Notes: generated by a model not told the origin, from the sequence alone. Shown: positions 1 through 9,974, numbered from the stretch's first letter. The stretch is DNA of 25,000 bases from Stramonita haemastoma (GCA_030674155.1 CM060327.1:20616493-20641492), one strand, 5' to 3'. Program-made: numbers and translations.

Positions 1-760
1 ATCTTTGTCAAAAAATGGGTTTCTTCTACCAAAATTGGTAAAACAACAAACGTGAAAGTTTTTTTTAAATGTACACAGAAATTTTAAAATAAATTCAAAC
101 TGCAATTTTAAAGTGACATCTTAATACTTCCTCTTCCTCCATTTTTTTTTTTTTGAAAAAGGCAAATTTCTATAAAAGTCAAGTTTTTATTACAGCTGCA
201 AATCCAGCAATTTTTAAAGAGATTCCTTTTAAAATCAACACACACAGAACTTGATTTGCAAAAACTTGAAAAAAAATGGCAATAAATAATTTCTGAATCG
301 GATTTCTGCCTTTGTCAACGGCCAGTACTTAGATTTCATTTTTGTAATGGTATTTGATTCAACGATTAAAAAAGAAGAAAAAAACAATGACCCCCCCCCA
401 CCCCCCCCCCCCGGCACACATAACGACATGAATCTTACACATACATTCATGTTTCGTCGCTGCATTGGTGTAAAACCTGTTATCAATCTGCTAGTGGAAA
501 ATCAATACACAGATCTGCCACCAATACACACAAATGTAATTTCAATACAAAGGCAAGAACCTAGTCTTTTTATATTACACTGGATACTATTTAAAAAAAT
601 AAATAAAAAGGCACTTTCTTCGAATATACTTCACATACCCCTATATCAACTAATAACACCCCTGCCAATATCAAAGGCTATTGCAGGACCAGATTGTTTT
701 TCAAATTACATTTCATCAAACCTTAATCTTGCCAACACTATAAAAAAAACTATCAAAGAA
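1..760. other. AT-rich DNA without a recognisable gene
   Basis: The stretch is rich in A and T runs. The open frames crossing it on both strands translate homopolymer tracts and show no domain or plausible start context. A C-tract interrupted by one A lies at 391-412. I see nothing else that I can support. Confidence 0.6.
391..412. repeat. C homopolymer tract
   Basis: Nine C, one A, then twelve C. Such tracts are length-unstable and prone to sequencing error. The complementary strand is a G run able in principle to form a quadruplex. Confidence 0.9.
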
Positions 761-761
761 T

Positions 762-1245
762 TAAATTGTATTTCTTGCATTCACTGTGATAAGAAAAACG
801 CGGAAATTTACTATTGTATTCCTTACATTCAATCTCATAAAAAAACCCGAGAGGCATACTATTGTATTCCTTACATTCAATCTCATAAAAAACCCGAGAG
901 GCATACTATTGTATTTCTTGCATCAATTTCGTAAAAACAAAAACAAATGTGCTTGTGTATTTTTTTTGCATTTAAGATAATTAAAAAACTCGAAAAGTAT
1001 ACAATTGTATCTGTTACCTTCGGTCTAATTAAAAAACACCCACTAATACTTTTCTTGCATTCGATCTAATATAAAACGGAAAAATACACCCTTCTATTTC
1101 TTACATTCAATCTAAAAAAAAAAGAAGAAAAATATACTACTGCATTTCCTGCATTCAATTTAATTAAAAAAACAACCCAAAATATACATCTGTATTCTTT
1201 GCATTCAACTTCATAAAAAAACGAAAAATATACTATGTAAAGAAA
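762..1245. repeat. Degenerate ~48-bp minisatellite, block 1
   Basis: About nine head-to-tail units each contain a version of ACTATTGTATTTCTTGCATTC followed by an A-rich stretch with CCCGA or CGAAA. Two neighbouring units near 810-905 are almost identical, while the outer ones are strongly diverged, so most of the array is old with a recent local duplication. The same unit reappears at 1928-2592. Confidence 0.8.
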
Positions 1246-1938
1246 AAAAACACACCATCTTTCCGTCATCTCTGTCTCTCTGTCTCTCTCACTCTCTCTC
1301 AATTCTGAGATCTGCACATGAATGACCATATCTCCTAAACATTCCTATAACCCTCCTCTTCACCTAAAAACTAAAAGACAACCACACAAACATTTATACA
1401 AACAGAATGCATATGTGCATACATACATGCGCTCACGTCTTTTACTCACTACCACGCTAACAGTTTTCCTTTCAATTCTGAAAACAATTTGCAAATGTAT
1501 AAAGTCGCAATGCCACTTCATTTTTTTCACACAAAGTGTATAACGTAACTTATACAGCAGTCTGCAAATGATTTTTGCTTCCTGCATAGAATTATAAAAA
1601 AGAAAAAAATTAAAAAGAAATCTTTGCCATTGTTGTGATAGTCACACGACCAGATCATTTTTATCAGACACTTTCTGAATGAATGTAAAAAAAAAAAGGT
1701 GACAAAAACACAAAAAAGAGAAAGAAAAACAACCTAAGACACCAGTGGTCGACCATACACCAAACACTCACCCAAACCAAACAAGTAGCAATGTCATACC
1801 CCTATTTTTTTTTCCACTTAAAAAAATAATCCAAAAATCCGCGCCGCGCGCCACACACACCCACCTTTTTTCGCTGGTTTCACAATATACTTAATGAGCT
1901 GGTACTCAAATACCAGGGATATACTATTCCGTAGATAT
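1241..1938. repeat. Tandem segmental duplication, copy 1
   Basis: This block matches 2590-3228 in order and orientation. Shared landmarks include CATTCCTATAACCCTCCTC, the stretch around GCATATGTGCATACATACAT, GGTCGACCATACACCAAAC and the end ATTCCGTAGATAT. Similarity is very high over the ~80 bp around 1360-1450 and lower elsewhere, with several indels. The block is flanked on both sides by the 48-bp minisatellite, which could have mediated the duplication by unequal exchange. No coding content is apparent. Confidence 0.85.
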
Positions 1939-2592
1939 ACAATTATATTTTTTCCTTTGATCTAATAAAAAAAAACCCCTATTACTTTTCTTTATAAATC
2001 GAAAATACACTATTTTATTTCTTACATTCAATTTAATACCCAAAATCAACAACGGAAAATATGTGACGCTCCACCACATAATGAGACGGAGTGCACATGA
2101 GGTCAATTTTTAGTTATTGACATGTTATTAATGTGCAATAAAGTGGCTATCAAATACAAAACAGGTTGAAAATCGACAATTCTGTGCAACATTATTACAA
2201 ATTGAAATGATAGACTGCAGGATGTGACAAAATGAGAAACGGGCAAGTTTATTTAGTAACAGTTGTCAGAATGAGTGCTTTGGTATTTTCAAAATACATT
2301 TAAAAGCAAAAGGAATAAAAATTATACCTTGATATTTCATAAAAGATAAATAAACAGATCTAGTTTAATAATCAATCAAAATCACAAAATTGACAACTTG
2401 ACCCCCACCTGCCTTTAAAGGCTCCTAGCGCAAAATTGGGTAATGTGCTAAGCGACTCATTTCGTGGTGGAGCGTCACATATACTATTGCATTTCTTGCA
2501 GTCAATTTCTTTAAAAAAACAACACCACCAAAATTCATTTGTATTTCTTGCATTCAGCTTCATAAAAAAACCCGAAAATTATACTATGCAAA
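1928..2592. repeat. Degenerate ~48-bp minisatellite, block 2 (split by a MITE)
   Basis: Units at 1928-2061 and 2480-2592 continue the array described at 762-1245. The two halves join into a normal unit if the element at 2062-2479 and one TA are removed. Confidence 0.75.
2062..2479. mobile_element. MITE (418 bp) with terminal inverted repeats and TA target duplication
   Basis: The ends are inverted copies: TGTGACGCTCCACCAC at 2062 and its complement ending at 2479, extending to about 37 bp with about 30 identities (2062-2098 against 2443-2479). The element is flanked by TA at 2060-2061 and at 2480-2481. The interior is AT-rich and has no transposase frame, so it is non-autonomous. TA duplications with TIRs of this size are known from the Tc1/mariner superfamily; the assignment is inference, and ATAT would be an alternative target duplication. 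The paralogous position in the first duplication copy (around 1125-1145) lacks the insert. Confidence 0.85.
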
Positions 2593-3228
2593 GAAAAACA
2601 CACTGCCTTTCCATCACCTCTACCTCTCTCAAAATTATGAGATCTAAACATTCCTATAACCCTCCTCCTCTTCACATAAAAACTAAAAGACAACCACACA
2701 AACATTTATACAAACAGAATGCATATGTGCATACATACATGCGCTCACGTCTTTTACGCACTACCACGCTAACAGTTTTCCTTTCAATTCTGAAAACCAT
2801 TTGCAAATGTATAATTTGCAATCACATTTCTTCATTTTTTTCACATAATGTGGTTTATCTAAATTATACATCAGTCTGCGAATGGTTTTTGCCTCGTGCA
2901 TAGAATTAAAAAAAACAAAAAACTTTGCCATTCTTGTTATAGTTATAGGACCAGGTCATTTTTCTCTGACACTTTCTGAATCATTGTAGAGAAAAAGGTT
3001 GAAAAAAGGGAAAAAAAACCTAAACCGGTGGTCGACCATACACCAAACATTCGTCCAAAGCTAGTAAGTAGCAATCATATTCCTATCTGCTTTTTCCACT
3101 TAAAAAAAATACAATCGTCTGCATCACACACACACACACACACACACACACTTTTCTGTTGGTTTCACAATATATCAAATGAACTGGTAGGCCTACTTAA
3201 ATACCAGTGATATATCATTCCGTAGATA
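2590..3228. repeat. Tandem segmental duplication, copy 2
   Basis: Second copy of 1241-1938. It carries a longer (CA)n at 3125-3150 where copy 1 has a short CG/CA run near 1840-1860, and it ends in the same TTCCGTAGATAT motif. It then runs into a CG/CA array instead of the minisatellite. Confidence 0.85.
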
Positions 3229-3239
3229 TGCCTGCAGTA

Positions 3240-3283
3240 TACACGCACGCACGCACGCCGCGCGCGCGCGCGCGCGCACACTC
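3240..3283. repeat. (CA/CG)n array with Z-DNA-prone (CG)n
   Basis: Alternating purine-pyrimidine DNA: ACGC repeats followed by about eleven CG dinucleotides at 3257-3278. Alternating CG is the classic Z-DNA-forming sequence. CG dinucleotides are normally depleted in methylated DNA, so the pure run is notable. Confidence 0.9.
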
Positions 3284-3299
3284 ACTTGTGTATTGGTGG

Positions 3300-3515
3300 G
3301 GACCGATGAGAACATTTACAAACTATATGCCTAGAATTTGCAAAGTCGCGTGCACACGGAGACTTGACATTATAAAAGCGCACAGGCGACTATTCCATTA
3401 TGTTAAAAATAAAATTTGAGAATGTGGGAATGTATGACAAAATTTGCCAAATGCATATACACGGAAACTGGATGTAAAAAAGCGCATTTTCCGTTATCTT
3501 CGAAATAAGAGAAAT
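3300..3515 (+). mobile_element. Two diverged SINE 3'-end copies in tandem
   Basis: Around 3310-3410 and again around 3440-3512 the sequence follows the 3' half of the SINE family seen complete at 23266-23606 (reverse complement): an ACACGG motif, a GGATGTAAAAAAGCGCA-like stretch and a CATTAT or CGTTATCTTCGA end. Both are strongly diverged and lack the tRNA head. Two 3' ends side by side could be a tandem duplication or two insertions. Confidence 0.6.
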
Positions 3516-3531
3516 TGAGAAAAACACACCC

Positions 3532-3543
3532 CACACACACACA

Positions 3544-3601
<58 letters not shown>

Positions 3602-3627
3602 ACCACACGCACACGCACACACACGCA
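3532..3627. repeat. Compound (CA)n(CG)n array
   Basis: CA repeats broken by a few CC steps run into about eight CG dinucleotides at 3585-3600 and then CACG repeats. All long open frames here are translations of this array. Confidence 0.95.
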
Positions 3628-3639
3628 GAGTCTTAATTC

Positions 3640-3860
3640 CTACTGACCTAATCATCCCTCTTTTTAAACACCTCTGTCCTATAATACATCCCCTACCCCC
3701 AGCACTGTCCTCATCACCCCCCCATCTCAACATTCCCCCATGCCCTCCCCCACCTCTCAATTCCATCAATCCGCCAATCCTGATGATAAAATTGTTTATT
3801 TTAAAAAACTGCACCCCATATTTAAAAATATTTCCCTAAATTACCCCCTCCCCCAACTTA
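3640..3860. other. C-rich, pyrimidine-biased DNA
   Basis: The plus strand is unusually rich in C runs (CCCC to CCCCCCC) interspersed with T and A, up to the start of the short tandem repeat at 3861. No gene or known element is recognised. Confidence 0.5.
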
Positions 3861-3980
3861 CGATGACTACATGTCCCCTATCGATGATTACTATCCTCTG
3901 TCGATGACCTATCTCTTGTCGATGACTACCTATCTCTTGTTGACTACATATCCCATATCGATGACTACCTATCCCCTATG
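3861..3980. repeat. Degenerate ~24-bp tandem repeat
   Basis: Five or six units built on TCGATGACTACCTATCCC follow one another with substitutions and small deletions. Non-coding: the frame shifts between units. Confidence 0.75.
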
Positions 3981-4082
3981 GCAATCATACATTTAGTCCT
4001 CATATGTACTCCACAGACCTGAACATCCTAACCACCTCCCCCTCCTAACATCTCTTTCCTTGAAATTCTATCCCCAGATCCT

Positions 4083-4132
4083 CCCTTCCACCCCCCCCAC
4101 ACAATCCCCGTCTGGAGGGGGGGGGGGGGGGG
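4083..4132. repeat. C-run facing a 16-G run
   Basis: A CCCCCCCC stretch near 4091 is followed about 20 bp later by sixteen G at 4117-4132. The two can pair as a hairpin, and the G run is quadruplex-prone. It lies directly upstream of a dispersed-repeat fragment. Confidence 0.85.
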
Positions 4133-4164
4133 TTGTCAGAATAGAAAGTATCTATCTTCCGGAA

Positions 4165-4415
4165 ATTCTGTGCTTGGAGTTCCCTCATTTCTCTCCGTAC
4201 GTTTCTGCCTATTTCCTGTTCTTCCTGTCGTCTTTTTGTCTATTTTCGTACGTTTAGTCCATTTTCCTGCCATTTTTTCAAAAAAGAGAAACGATACCAA
4301 TTCTATCTTACGACGACATCATATGCGCTGGGCCTGCCTTGTTAGGCGCTTAACAGCAGCGCAGCGCATTTTCACTCATATGACAGACAACAGTAGTAGC
4401 TGTCAGAGTACGACG
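4165..4415 (+). mobile_element. Fragment of the composite dispersed repeat (family B)
   Basis: The segment from TTGGAGTTCCCTCATTTC through a T/C-rich body to GGCGCTTAACAGCAGCGCAG follows the same order as 15297-15525. Shared points are GTTCCCTC or ATTCCCTC, TTTTTCAAAAAAG-like and TTTTTGAAAATG-like joints, and the terminal module TTGTTAGGCGCTTAACAGC. The tRNA-like head of the 15.1-kb copy is missing here. The final ~80 bp are also the satellite monomer of 12234-12660. Confidence 0.7.
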
Positions 4416-5095
4416 ACGACGAAAAAGTTCTACAACCACCCCCAACCATGGGAGACAAAAATCTTTTGCCATAGTGTCAGCATGCACCACGGAATCTACC
4501 TGCCATTTGTGTCCACATGACGGGCCAGGGTTAGAGTAACTATAAAAGTTAGTTGTAAGGGAGGTTAGTGTTAAAGGTTAATATTGGGGTAGGGTTGTCA
4601 GTTCGTTGGCTGGTCTGTCTGCATGCATGCACGTGGACACAAGAACAGGTAGCACTATAGTGTGTAGCTTATGAACACAATGGCATAGACTGTTTTTATC
4701 ACCGGATAAAAATTTACGTCATAGCCAGGGAACGCAAAAGTTTTAATCAAATTATCTAATTTCCATCCTATCAACACATACAGATTTGCTGGATTGGTGT
4801 TCGGATTTTTTAATAATACTATTTCCAGTTTTTAACCAAGTCATTGAAGAACTTACTTTTTTGATAATTTTTCTCCTATTTTTAAACAAAAAGGACTTCG
4901 CCCAAAGTAACCCACTGCAAGATATAAAAAAAGGAATACACCGAAATTGAACCGCGCAAAACTATCAGATAGGCCCCTCCCCATTCTTTTCCCTATCCCT
5001 ACGATCCAAACATGTGTATTCTACCTCTCCTCCAACACTGCTTTCCCTTAAATACATCCTCCAAAAGTTCGTCCCCTCTTCACTACCCCCCCTTC
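4416..5095. other. Unannotated DNA
   Basis: Mixed-composition sequence with no supported gene. GGGTTAG-like triplets near 4530-4600 are scattered and not a telomeric array. The part nearest 5095 is C-rich and leads into a CA array. Confidence 0.5.

Positions 5096-5099
<4 letters not shown>

Positions 5100-5163
<64 letters not shown>
5100..5163. repeat. (CA)n microsatellite
   Basis: About 31 uninterrupted CA dinucleotides. Both strands give long spurious frames. Confidence 0.98.
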
Positions 5164-5164
<1 letters not shown>

Positions 5165-5171
<7 letters not shown>

Positions 5172-5340
5172 AACACCTTCGTACACGTTAAAAACCTGCT
5201 CCCCTTTTCGGAAGAGTATGCCATGTACACCAGTGCAACAGATGAAAAATTGAAAAAAACAGACAACCGCATTACAAGGGGACTGATTGTTAAAAGCACA
5301 AGAGCGCTTATTCACTATCATTCGAAAACAAAATTAGAAA
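5165..5340 (+). mobile_element. Diverged SINE (family A), 3' two-thirds
   Basis: The order of landmarks is that of the complete family copies read on this strand: GTACACGTTAAAAACCTG, CCCCTTTTCGGAAGAGTATGCC, a CAGTGCAACAGATGA stretch, GGGGACTGATTGTTAAAAGC and GCGCTTATTCACTATCATTCGA. It lacks the tRNA head, and its 5' side abuts the CA array. Confidence 0.7.
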
Positions 5341-6255
5341 ATCTATTCAACATTTGTGTTTTGTAATGAATGGACAAAAATGTCACGTAAAAATATTTAA
5401 ATGGTCATTTAATTTAACCGCATATTTTCTTTATACTACGAGCATTTCGAATGATTATCAATGGTAGATCATCCCGAGTCTTGTTCAAATTACTGTGAAA
5501 CTTGATTCTACTATAACCCCCCCCCCCCTCTCTCTCTTCTCGCACTTTACGTGCTAGTGACTACGACTACTGCAAAACTATTATTGTATCTGCACCATCA
5601 TCTATGTTTGATAAAACAAAACACACAAAAACACAACACTTCAAAACATCACAAAATTCGAAGTCCTAAGATTGATGGGGCATCAAAGGTACATAAAGAC
5701 AAGTTACTCTCCCCCCTAAAAAAATAATCCAGTCATAGATTTAAAAAAAATCAAAAAGACATCAATATCACAAGTCCTTGAGGAATGTTGACTAGCGTGT
5801 TTTTTCTCACAAATTATTTGAAATCCGATTCATTTTTATTTAAAAGTGTTAAAAAACAAACAATTTCTGGTCTTCACAAACAATGTGACTGAGCATTAAT
5901 TTTTTTATAAAACAACTAATAACAGCAAAAGATGCCCTTCTCACAAAAAGATTATAAAATATTTCAGTACTGTTGATAAAAAACTCATATCAATAAACAG
6001 TATTTTTACTCCTCTTGAGCAAAAACATTGGAGAAACGAGTATTGGACTCTCTATCCATTACTTTAAATAAAAACGTATCAAAATGCACAATAGAGCATT
6101 ACCAGAGCATTGCTATAGAGCATTACCAGTCCTACACGCATGAACAAAGAACAAATTAACAAATCTTTATCGCCCCCACCATCCAGATGCCTTTTACAAA
6201 CCATACTTTTTTTGTTGTTTTTTACCTTGCCTCGTCTACATTATCATAGATTGTC
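5341..6255. other. AT-rich DNA, no gene seen
   Basis: Contains a C-tract followed by CT repeats at 5517-5540. A short direct repeat of AGAGCATTACCAG lies near 6090-6130. Open frames are short and lack recognisable features. Confidence 0.5.
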
Positions 6256-6257
6256 AA

Positions 6258-6290
6258 GCATCATATATATATATATATATTTTTTTTTAC
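6258..6290. repeat. (AT)n and T-run
   Basis: Nine to ten alternating AT steps followed by a T run. Confidence 0.9.
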
Positions 6291-6299
6291 ACACCTCTG

Positions 6300-6660
6300 T
6301 TCGTAGACCAAATTATTTAAAAAAATGAAAAAAAAGTTTTTCTCTCATGAAATTTTGTGCCTTAACGTCTACTAGAGCAATAACTGCCCTAGTGTGGATT
6401 GTCGCATGCTTTCTAAGAATACTGACAGATTACTTTTCTCTGGGTTTGTTGCCGCTCTTGTGTATGGTGATGCATGCAGTCTATGGTATGATTATTGGTC
6501 ATATTCGCCTGTGATTATTACAGCTCTAAAGACTGTTTCGTAATGTTACAGGTTGTTTCGTATCTATTCCGTCTAAACAATACTTTTTTTCATGGAAATC
6601 ATTACTGGAAGATTCGCTTGGCATCAAAGTAAATTTGACTTAAGTAATTTGCAAAAAATA
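6300..6660. other. Unannotated DNA
   Basis: AT-rich, with short open frames only. No repeat or gene is recognised. Confidence 0.45.
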
Positions 6661-6726
6661 TAAACGATGCATTGATGTTGATATTAGATTGTCCACTGGT
6701 GGTAAGGCGATGCGATACTTACTTAC

Positions 6727-6841
6727 GCTGCAGTTCATTTTGTTGGCTGAAATCCTCCATGCCCCCCAGGAAGGGGTTAAAGGCCAATTCAATCTGGAAT
6801 CTTTCTGTGGAACTGATCCTTTTTTCTTGTGTGCAGCACTC
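6727..6841 (-). pseudogene. Possible exon or gene fragment (38 codons), unassigned
   Basis: Read on the minus strand from the codon after TAG (6842-6844), one frame stays open for 38 codons and includes RFQIELAFNPFLGGMEDF and SQQNELQ. It ends exactly at a strong splice-donor-like GTAAGTAAGT starting at 6726; read through, the frame would hit TAA two codons later. The residue mix is typical of a real protein, with no low complexity, unlike almost every other frame in the window. No good splice acceptor or promoter is visible upstream, so this could be an internal exon, an exon fragment or a relic of a DNA transposon. The NPF followed by an LQ-rich stretch faintly recalls C-terminal parts of hAT transposase-derived proteins, but this is too short to assign. 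Confidence 0.3.
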
Positions 6842-6959
6842 CTATTTTATGTCACTGTTTAACCCCAAGTTTCATGGTTCATTCTGTCAGTCTTGCTGGA
6901 CTGCTTCACATTCTGATGTTCTGCTCTACGATATATGGGGAGTGTTCTCTACTCTGTGA

Positions 6960-8962
6960 CTCCATGATTTGCCGTGTTGTCTTCCATGTTGTCTTCCATG
7001 TTGTTCGAGATGATTTTCAGTGTTGTCTTTGATGATTTGTCGTGTTGTCCTCGATGTTGTCCTCGTAGATGATTTGTCGTGTTGTCTTCGATGTTGTCAC
7101 TGATAATCGATTTGCCGTTTTGTCCTCGATGTTGTCTTTGATGTTGTCCATGACGAATTACCGTGCGGTCTTCGATGTTGTCCTCGATGATTTTCGTGTT
7201 GTCTTCGATGTTGTCATTGATGTTGCCGTGTTGTCTTTGATGTTGTCCTCGACGATTTACAGTTTTGTCCTCGATGTTGTCCTTGATTTACCGTGTTTTT
7301 GATGTCTCGGTGATTTGCCGTGCTGTTCTATATGTTGTCCTCAAAGACCCGCTGTGCTGTCCTCAAAGACCCGCTGTGCTGTCCTCGTTGTCCTCAATGA
7401 TTCACTGTGTTGTCCTCGTTGCCCTCAATAATTCGCTGTGCTGTCCTCAAAGACCGCTGTGCTGTCCTCAATGATTCGCTGTGCTGTCCTCAAAGACCGC
7501 TGTGCTGTCCTCAATGATTCGCTGTGCTGTCCTCAAAGATCCGCTGTGCTGTCCTCAATGATACGCTGTGCTGTCCTCAAAGATCCGCTGTGCTGTCCTC
7601 AATGATTCGCTGTGCTGTCCTCAAAGACCCGCTGTGCTGTCCTCAAAGACCGCTGTGCTGTCCTCAATGATTCGCTGTGCTGTCCTCAAAGACCGCTGTG
7701 CTGTCCTCAATGATTCGCTGTGCTGTCCTCAAAGACCGCTGTGCTGTCCTCAATGATTCGCTGTGCTGTCCTCAAAGACCGCTGTGCTGTCCTCAATGAT
7801 ACGCTGTGCTGTCCTCAAAGATCCGCTGTGCTGTCCTCAATGATTCGCTGTGCTGTCCTCAAAGATCCGCTGTGCTGTCCTCAATGATTCGCTGTGCTGT
7901 CCTCGTTGTCCTCAATGATTCACTGTGTTGTTCTCGTTGTCCTCAATAATTCGCTGTGCTCTCCTCAATGATTCGCTGTGTCATCCTCGTTGTTGTCCTC
8001 AATGATTCACTGTGTTGTCCTCGTTGTCCTCAATAATTCGCTGTGTCTGTCCTCAATGATTCACTGTGTTGTCCTCGTTGTCCTCAATGATTCGCTGTGT
8101 TGTCCTCGTTGTCCTCAATGATTCGCTGTGTCATCCTCGTTGTCCTCAGTGATTCGCTGTGTCATCCTCGTTGTCCTCAATGATTCGCTGTGTCCATCCT
8201 CGTTGTCCTCAATGATTCACTGTGTTGTCCTCGTTGTCCTCAATAATTCGCTGTGCTGTCCTCAATGATTCGCTGTGTCATCCTCGTGTCCTCAGTGATT
8301 CGCTGTGTCATCCTCGTTGTCCTCAGTGATTCGCTGTGTCATCCTCGTTGTCCTCAATGATTCGCTGTGTCATCCTCGTTGTCCTCAATGATTCACTGTG
8401 TTGTCCTCGTTGTCCTCAATGATTCGCTGTGTCATCCTCGTTGTCCTCAATGATTCACTGTGTCATCCTCGTTGTCCTCAATGATTCGCTGTGTCATCCT
8501 CGTTGTCCTCAATGATTCACTGTGTTGTCCTCGTTGTCCTCAATGATTCGCTGTGTCATCCTCGTTGTCCTCAATGATTCACTGTGTTGTCCTCGTTGTC
8601 CTCAATGATTCGCTGTGTCATCCTCATTGTTGTCCTCAATGATTCGCTGTGTTCATCCTCATTGTTGTCCTCAATGGTTAGCTGTGTTGTCCTCGTTGTT
8701 GTCCTCAATGATTCGCTGTGTTGTCCTCAATGATTTGCTGTGTTGTCCTCGTTCTTGATGATTCGTCGTGTTGTTCGTGATGTTGTCCTGAAAATTGTCA
8801 TTAATATTGCTGTGTTATCCTCGATGTCCTTGTTGTCCTCAATGATTTTCCGTGTTTTTTTTAAAATGTTGTCCTCAATGATTTTCCGTATTGTCTTTGA
8901 TGTTGTCCTCAATGATTTTCCGTGTTGTCTTCGATGATGTCCTCGATTATTTGTCGTGTGGC
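6960..8962. repeat. Zoned minisatellite (21/22-, 31- and ~27-bp units)
   Basis: About 2 kb of tandem DNA built on CTGTGCTGTCCTCAATGATTC. The edges (6960-7330 and 8735-8962) are degenerate, with GATGTTGTCCTCGATGATTT-like units. From about 7335 to 7905, 21-bp units containing CTCAAAGACCG alternate with 22-bp units containing CTCAATGATTCG, a 43-bp higher-order repeat copied about ten times. From about 7905 to 8735 the unit is mostly 31 bp and equals the 22-bp unit with an internal 9-bp duplication of GTTGTCCTC. None of 22, 31 or 43 is a multiple of three, so it is not a coding repeat. Confidence 0.95.
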
Positions 8963-9113
8963 GTCCCTGATGTCCACCCTGACAACCATCTGGGTTATGG
9001 GCCTTGCTGATACCTGATGCTCTCCCGTTGTAGACAAGGCAGTTCATAATGGCTGCCCTTATGCATGTCAGGTTAGGTCACTGGCCCTTGATTCCAGACC
9101 CACACAGCCTCTG
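8727..9113 (-). other. Open frame behind a splice-acceptor-like site, entering the minisatellite
   Basis: On the minus strand a good acceptor-like sequence (TTTCTGCTTTCAG, ending near 9114) is followed by about 65 bases closed in all three frames. An ATG at 9047 then opens 106 codons that begin MNCLVYNGRASGISK and end in repeats of IIEDN and RTT encoded by the degenerate array edge. The arrangement is what a non-coding or UTR exon reading into the array would look like. It is equally explained by chance, because the array is open in several frames. Confidence 0.15.
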
Positions 9114-9149
9114 AAAGCAGAAAGTCATCATCATCAGTAAGAGTGGGTG

Positions 9150-9500
<351 letters not shown>

Positions 9501-9559
9501 GCTGCTTGTGTGAACAGCCCTGTGTTATGCAGGACTATTTTTTTGCTCATCAGCCTCGA

Positions 9560-9846
9560 GTTCCGAGGTTCACTAATGGTGACACTTTGCATAATCATGG
9601 GATTGTTTGCCTACCAGCAAGGTAGCCGCATTCCGACTTCGGGGACGGTGTCTAAACAAAACACTAATGTGCATGTTTTTAAAAACAAATCAAGTTCCTA
9701 AGGGCAATAGCCTACTCTTCCTAAAGGCAAAGCAGGTTCTTACTTGTACCCAATACGTTCTGCGTGCGTTTCAGAGGTGGATCTTGGCTTAAGTCTACTC
9801 CGAAAGAGTTTCGGGAGAGTGGAGTCGGTACTGATATTAACTCCAG

Positions 9847-9877
<31 letters not shown>

Positions 9878-9968
9878 ATCCTGAATGGAAGTTGAGCGGT
9901 GGCTCGAGCCCAGGCCGTAAGATCATGAGCTCAGCGCTCTAACCACTAGGCTATCTCGGTTCCGACAG
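9560..9968 (-). mobile_element. Old SINE copy (family A) with tRNA-like head
   Basis: Read on the minus strand it begins with a tRNA-like head (A-box-like TAGCCTAGTGGTTAGAGCG, B-box-like GGGCTCGAGCC). It continues through GTTAATATCAGTACCGACTC and a degraded core to the CTTTAGGAAGAGTAGGC region. Further downstream (9640-9690 on the plus strand) it follows the cassette at 22651-23019, with GGTGTCTAAAC and TGTGCATG, not the 3' end of the other SINE copies. It is strongly diverged. The linker after the head has been replaced by a 30-G run. Confidence 0.75.
9846..9875. repeat. 30-nt G homopolymer inside the SINE
   Basis: Thirty consecutive G. In the complete family copies the same position reads CCAGG(G)GAAAAAT, so the run grew from a four-base G tract. 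It is long enough for several intramolecular quadruplexes. The exact length in an assembly is uncertain. Confidence 0.9.
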
Positions 9969-9974
9969 AAGTTA

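Noticed and set aside
347..934. 195-codon plus-strand open frame
   Set aside because: It begins in A- and C-runs and ends in translated minisatellite units; no domain or sensible composition.
4530..4605. Telomere-like GGGTTAG motifs
   Set aside because: Only scattered single motifs, not a tandem array.
6672..6959. 95-codon plus-strand open frame
   Set aside because: Overlaps the more protein-like minus-strand segment at 6727-6841 and shows no recognisable feature.
7335..8735. CRISPR-like appearance of regularly spaced repeats
   Set aside because: There are no unique spacers: the whole unit is repeated, and the context is eukaryotic.
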